From assembly GCA_900555345.1 (NCBI GenBank), contig USKS01000085.1, positions 1-6,586 of the forward strand: 6,586 nt of DNA, written 5' to 3'. Below, in pieces: positions 4,993 to 6,586 of the stretch. The stretch is from an uncultured Eubacteriales bacterium. GTDB taxonomy: Bacteria; Bacillota_A; Clostridia; Oscillospirales; CAG-272. Position numbers and translations under genes: made by a program. Position 1 is the stretch's first letter, and each line of letters begins with the position of its first letter. The notes under the pieces were generated by a model, which saw only the letters and a program-made list of their open reading frames with translations, was not told the DNA's origin and made no database searches.

Positions 4993-6586
4993 GCTGCTCT
5001 CTGTGGCGGTCGTCTCGGGGGCATCGGCTTTGCCGTCTGCGGGGCAGCCGCTGCGGTGCATAACGCTCGTGTCGATATTGTAGGTAACTCTGTCCTTGTA
5101 CTCCTGCGTTTTGCCGTCGTTCCAGTTCTGCACGGGACGGTAGTAGCCGGTAATTCTGGAGTACACCTCGGTCTTGCCGCCGCATATGGGGCACTCTTTC
5201 TTCTCGCCGGCGATATATCCGTGATCCTTACATACGGAGTATGTGGGGGACAGGGTGTAGTAGGGCAGCTTGTAGTTTTCCGCTATCTTTCTCACAAGGT
5301 TTGCGGCGCTCTTCCAGCTGGGCAGCTTCTCGCCCAGGAAGGCGTGGAACACCGTGCCCGAGGTATAGCGTGTCTGCAGATCGTCCTGAATGTCGAGGGC
5401 TGTAAAGATGTCGTCCGTAAAGCCCACGGGCAGGTGCGAAGAGTTCGTATAGTAGGGTGTTGCGCCCTCGTGCGCCGTGATAATGTCGGGGAAGCGCTTT
5501 TTATCGTGCTTTGCAAGACGGTAGCTCGTAGACTCCGCGGGGGTCGCCTCCAGATTGTAGAGGTCGCCGTACTGCTCCTGATAGTCGGAGAGGCGCTCTC
5601 TCATGTGGTCAAGCACTTCTTTTGTAAACTCCTGCGTTTCGGGGTGCGTCATATCCTTACGTATCCAACGCGCGTTGAGTCCCGCTTCGTTCATGCCCAC
5701 AAGACCGATGGTGGAGAAGTGGTTCGTAAACGTGCCGAGATAGCGCTTTGTGTAGGGATAAAGTCCCTCATCCAAAAGCTTTGTGATAACCTCGCGCTTT
5801 ATTTTCAGACTGCGCGCGGCAATGTCCATAACGTGGTCAAGCCGCTTGTAGAAATCCGCCTCGTTTTCGGCAAGGTAAGCGATACGGGGCATATTTACGG
5901 TAACGACGCCGATAGAGCCTGTGGACTCGCCGCTGCCGAAGAAGCCGCCGGACTTTTTGCGCAGCTCTCTGAGGTCGAGACGCAGACGGCAGCACATGGA
6001 GCGCACGTCGCTGGGCTCCATGTCGGAGTTTATATAGTTGGAGAAGTATGGTGTGCCGTACTTTGAGGTCATCTCAAAGAGCAGCTTGTTGTTCTCGGTC
6101 TCCGACCAGTCGAAATTTTTGGTGATGGAATATGTGGGAATAGGATACTGAAAACCTCTGCCGTTGGCGTCGCCCTCTATCATGATCTCGATAAAGGCGC
6201 GGTTGACCATATCCATTTCCTTTTTGCAGTCCTTGTACTTGAAATTCTGCTCCTTGCCGCCGATGATGCAGTTCTGCTCGGCGAGGTCCGCGGGGACCGT
6301 CCAGTCCAGCGTGATGTTGGAGAAAGGAGCCTGTGTGCCCCAGCGGGACGGGGTGTTGACGCCGTATATAAAGCTTTCGATGCACTTTTTGACCTGCTCG
6401 TAGCTCAGGTCGTCGACCTTTACGAAGGGAGCGAGATATGTGTCAAAAGAGGAGAACGCCTGCGCGCCCGCCCATTCGTTCTGCATAATGCCGAGAAAGT
6501 TCACCATCTGGTTGCAGAGGGTGGAAAGATGGCTTGCGGGGGCGCTGGTGATCTTGCCGGGAACGCCGCCGAGCCCTTCTTTGATA
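4768..6586 (-). CDS. nrdD: Anaerobic ribonucleoside-triphosphate reductase with fused C-terminal redoxin (5' end outside window)
   Basis: Class III ribonucleotide reductase makes deoxynucleotides in the absence of oxygen using a glycyl radical. The frame is open to the right edge, so about 605 codons are present and the N-terminus (usually an ATP-cone) is not seen. Residues below count from the internal Met at 6507. The upstream GGVPGKITSAPASHL and NEWAGAQAFSSFDTYLAPF segments are typical. SMCCRLRLDLRELRK holds Cys172/Cys173, near where the thiyl-radical cysteine belongs. Cys426, His429, Cys439 and Cys442 resemble the C-terminal zinc site. SRITGYYRP places the radical glycine at 454 (codon 5146-5148). 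After a polar linker (about 489-505, rich in Ala, Thr, Glu and Ser) comes a glutaredoxin/NrdH-like domain, about 506-579, with CPKC at 515-518 and the cis-proline motif QAPTL. The radical-generating activase nrdG is not in the window. The next gene on this strand is trxB. Confidence 0.93.
   Translation of the reverse strand, partial: IKEGLGGVPGKITSAPASHLSTLCNQMVNFLGIMQNEWAGAQAFSSFDTYLAPFVKVDDLSYEQVKKCIESFIYGVNTPSRWGTQAPFSNITLDWTVPADLAEQNCIIGGKEQNFKYKDCKKEMDMVNRAFIEIMIEGDANGRGFQYPIPTYSITKNFDWSETENNKLLFEMTSKYGTPYFSNYINSDMEPSDVRSMCCRLRLDLRELRKKSGGFFGSGESTGSIGVVTVNMPRIAYLAENEADFYKRLDHVMDIAARSLKIKREVITKLLDEGLYPYTKRYLGTFTNHFSTIGLVGMNEAGLNARWIRKDMTHPETQEFTKEVLDHMRERLSDYQEQYGDLYNLEATPAESTSYRLAKHDKKRFPDIITAHEGATPYYTNSSHLPVGFTDDIFTALDIQDDLQTRYTSGTVFHAFLGEKLPSWKSAANLVRKIAENYKLPYYTLSPTYSVCKDHGYIAGEKKECPICGGKTEVYSRITGYYRPVQNWNDGKTQEYKDRVTYNIDTSVMHRSGCPADGKADAPETTATESSTPMLFATKTCPKCKVAASMLDKAGISYEKVYVEDNEELARSLGLHQAPTLVANGKKYVEIAGVREFIDGAAKEA

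Noticed and set aside
5056..6066. Plus-strand open frame of 336 codons opposite nrdD
   Set aside because: It is a shadow of the NrdD coding sequence, whose motifs and continuous frame are clear; there is no binding site or recognisable domain on the plus strand.
1..6586. CRISPR arrays, tRNA or rRNA genes, insertion sequences, retrons or diversity-generating repeats
   Set aside because: I saw no spaced direct repeats, cloverleaf-like stretches, transposase or reverse-transcriptase motifs. The SUMF1-like fold made me consider a diversity-generating target, but no template repeat or reverse transcriptase is present.

Overview
This 6,586-base window looks like DNA from one or more anaerobic gut-type Clostridia (Bacillota). 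The evidence is strong AGGAGG-type ribosome binding sites, tightly packed genes, a class III (anaerobic, glycyl-radical) ribonucleotide reductase, and clostridial-looking PyrB/PyrE proteins. All names come from motifs read by eye; no database search was run.

Layout, left to right. (1) 1 to about 1080, plus strand, roughly 60% GC: the tail of a membrane protein, a SUMF1/formylglycine-enzyme-fold gene interrupted by one in-frame TAA, and the start of an unrecognised gene whose ATG directly follows the previous stop. (2) About 1081 to 1382, minus strand, roughly 40% GC: a 300-base scrap of a fatty-acid synthesis operon. It holds the last 46 to 48 codons of a FabZ-type hotdog dehydratase followed by the first ~45 codons of fabD. 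Both genes are cut where base composition changes. (3) 1393 to 2959, minus strand, about 63% GC: complete pyrE and pyrB, the orotate phosphoribosyltransferase and aspartate carbamoyltransferase of pyrimidine synthesis, one base apart. (4) 2983 to 6586, minus strand, about 50 to 57% GC: nrdD (5' end outside the window), a strong hairpin, a thioredoxin-reductase-like flavoprotein, and a phosphoglycolate-phosphatase-like HAD hydrolase.

The most coherent biology is in region 4. The nrdD product carries an extra C-terminal glutaredoxin/NrdH-like domain with a CPKC active site, and the next gene encodes a TrxB-like flavoprotein. That gene has the redox CxxC and the dinucleotide GxGxxA motif but not the usual HRRxxxR NADPH-phosphate motif. 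Together they suggest a dedicated electron route (reductase to fused redoxin to NrdD active site) for anaerobic deoxynucleotide synthesis. This is an inference from domains and gene order.

The most important caution is that the window is probably a composite. The fatty-acid scrap is truncated at both ends against unrelated genes, and the left join has a short sequence that fits both parent reading frames, as expected for an assembly or amplification chimera. Gene order should not be read across 1070-1095 or 1375-1395 until the joins are confirmed. A third, weaker composition step lies at about 2966-2985.
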